Assembly (NCBI RefSeq): GCF_000154725.1 | Contig: NZ_DS544873.1 | Span: forward strand, 2,086,713 to 2,150,712 | Origin: Kordia algicida OT-1 | GTDB lineage: Bacteria; Bacteroidota; Bacteroidia; Flavobacteriales; Flavobacteriaceae | DNA length: 64,000 nt | Reading direction: 5' to 3' | Notes under the pieces: model-generated | Seen by the model: only the letters and a program-made list of their open reading frames with translations | Database searches by the model: none | Told to the model about the DNA's origin: nothing | Shown here: positions 62,792-64,000 of the stretch, piece by piece | Layout: each line of letters starts with the position of its first letter | How positions within the stretch are numbered: the first letter of the stretch is position 1 | Made by a program: the position numbers and the translations under genes

Positions 62792-63502
62792 ATGAGTACT
62801 GCTAAAACAGGGAAGTTTACAGACTATTCAAATCAAATATCCAATTTAATTTGGACGTTTCTAATAGGAATTATCATTACAAATGTATATATCATTCAAA
62901 GGAGTTTACATTGGAATCAAATAGTAAAAGAAAAAGTAGGTATCAGTCTTTCTGATGATTATTCTGATCCTGATTATATGACTATTTTCTGGGAAACGTT
63001 ATAAGAAGAACAAGCTAACTTTGGTGGTGTTGAAACAACGCTCAGATTCAACTACGGAAGTCTCTCATTATTATGGCCAATCATTATTCTTGCCATATAC
63101 ATTATTCTTTATTTTCTGATAAAACGTCATTACAGCATTGTACAAACTATTGATGCTATTGATACTGATTTTGACAAAAGAATTATCTCAAAATATCCGC
63201 TTTTTCCATTGTATGGGAAAGCCTTTCCTCCAAGTTTCTTCTATGTAGTTGTCTTGTTTGTATTGCCAATTGGTGCTTTTGCAATTCATGGTTTCTCAGG
63301 TATAAAAGTAACGAATGAAATTCTAGCAAATGTCAATGAAGTTGTAGAAAAAAATCATTTAAGTTCAGATCATGCTATATATGACTTGGTAAGTAGTTTT
63401 AAGTTCTTTTTTAGAATTCAGTTTGTCACAACGTTAATTGTTTCTATTCCGTTACTTATCAATAATTATTCGCTATTCAAATTAACTCGAAAGGAATTGT
63501 AA
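62792..63502 (+). pseudogene. Membrane-protein gene interrupted by one stop codon
   Basis: The frame is continuous from the ATG at 62792 to a TAA at 63500-63502 except for a single TAA at 63002-63004. Removing it gives a 236-residue protein with four membrane helices (near residues 18-36, 88-106, 143-162 and 207-226), with good protein texture before and after the stop. The next codons after the stop are GAA GAA CAA, so a CAA to TAA change is a likely cause. The first part alone would be a 70-residue single-helix peptide. Family unknown. Confidence 0.7.
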
Positions 63503-63515
63503 ATAAGAAACCTTT

Positions 63516-64000
63516 TCAAAACTGCAAATGATACGTTGCATGAAAGCCAAAAAATAAATTTCCGTCGTTGAAATTGAAATTTCTTGTGGTTTGGGTAATG
63601 AATGTATCTTCATTAAAAAACGGATTATTGGTCATTTTAAACTGCAATAACAATTTACTCACTTCCCAATTGACACCGAGCGAAAAAGCTCCGAAAGTTT
63701 CGCGCGATTCCAATTCGTTGGCAACGTAATAATATTCTGAAGCAATCGCAACATGATTGCTCACTTTATAACGTGCGCCAAAACCAATAGCAAACTGATT
63801 ATGATCGTCTAACGGCGACCTAGAAGAAGTTCTATGAATAAATGTTGGGGCAATTTGCAACGAGAAATTTCTAGAAAATTTACGTGCAATCAGTATTTGC
63901 GAACTAAAAGCGAGTTTACTTCCAAAATCAGTTCTTGATTCAATTCCATTTACGAAACGTGTTCGATAGGAAGCAGCTTGCAAAAGTGTGACACTCAACG
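63516..64000 (-). CDS. DUF5777-type beta-barrel protein, 5' end outside the window
   Basis: The open frame continues beyond the right edge, so only the C-terminal 161 or so residues are seen. The alternation of beta strands, the GSKLAFSSQILIARKFSRNF, FIHRTSSRSPLDDHNQFAIG and YYYVANELESRETFGAFSLG segments fit the DUF5777 family of outer-membrane beta-barrels found in Bacteroidetes cytochrome or YceI-like loci. The TTG at 63998 is not taken as a start. The gene ends 14 bases from the end of the broken membrane gene on the opposite strand. Confidence 0.7.
   Translation of the reverse strand, partial: LSVTLLQAASYRTRFVNGIESRTDFGSKLAFSSQILIARKFSRNFSLQIAPTFIHRTSSRSPLDDHNQFAIGFGARYKVSNHVAIASEYYYVANELESRETFGAFSLGVNWEVSKLLLQFKMTNNPFFNEDTFITQTTRNFNFNDGNLFFGFHATYHLQF

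Overview
The window looks like chromosomal DNA of a marine member of the Flavobacteriaceae; a Kordia-like genus is my guess from gene style and cannot be proven here. The evidence is low GC content, A-rich translation starts with few Shine-Dalgarno sites, promoters of the Bacteroidetes type (TTTG, about 19 bases, TANNTTTG), type IX secretion genes (PorQ and a protease with a type IX sorting domain), DUF2807/GIN-type proteins and many lipoproteins. I see no rRNA, tRNA or CRISPR array.

Layout. 1-14.6 kb is core genome: an ECF sigma factor with a very large membrane anti-sigma protein ending in a TonB-like domain, rpsA, a LysM protein, porQ-cmk, lon, and a second ECF sigma unit with two repeat-rich surface proteins. 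An IS3-family element (14609-15987) follows, then a lipoprotein, an MFS carrier, an M48 protease and a hydrolase. 20-26 kb is mosaic: two small Cys-rich peptides with a shared double-glycine leader (lanthipeptide-precursor-like, with no modification enzymes nearby), MITE-like elements with terminal inverted repeats and flanking duplications, a REP-associated transposase remnant and a heptamer array.

22.2-41.5 kb is a glycogen/alpha-glucan locus on the minus strand: glgM-type GT4 synthase, glgC, then glgE, maltokinase, glgB and a GH31 alpha-glucosidase. Together GlgC, GlgM, GlgE and GlgB would form the maltose-1-phosphate route to branched alpha-glucan, with the maltokinase as a second entry. 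This block is split between glgC and glgE by an accessory island (31.4-39.0 kb). The island holds a MITE copy, a 42-bp tandem array, an IS1182-like element, and five unrelated genes read on the plus strand. Four of those genes are bracketed by gene-specific inverted boxes (GTTRRRY-like before, complement after) and followed by related foldable repeats of about 130 bp. This resembles integron cassettes with attC sites, but no integrase is in the window. I regard this as the most interesting signal.

41.7-52 kb holds msrB, a uracil-DNA-glycosylase-family gene, a DinB-like gene and a long minus-strand group of little-known membrane, zinc-ribbon and P-loop proteins, ending at a third ECF sigma/anti-sigma pair. 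53-64 kb carries a fasciclin protein, several lipoproteins, a large secreted metalloprotease, uvrA (with what look like compensating frameshifts at its 3' end), a membrane-protein gene broken by one stop codon, and a truncated beta-barrel gene at the right edge.
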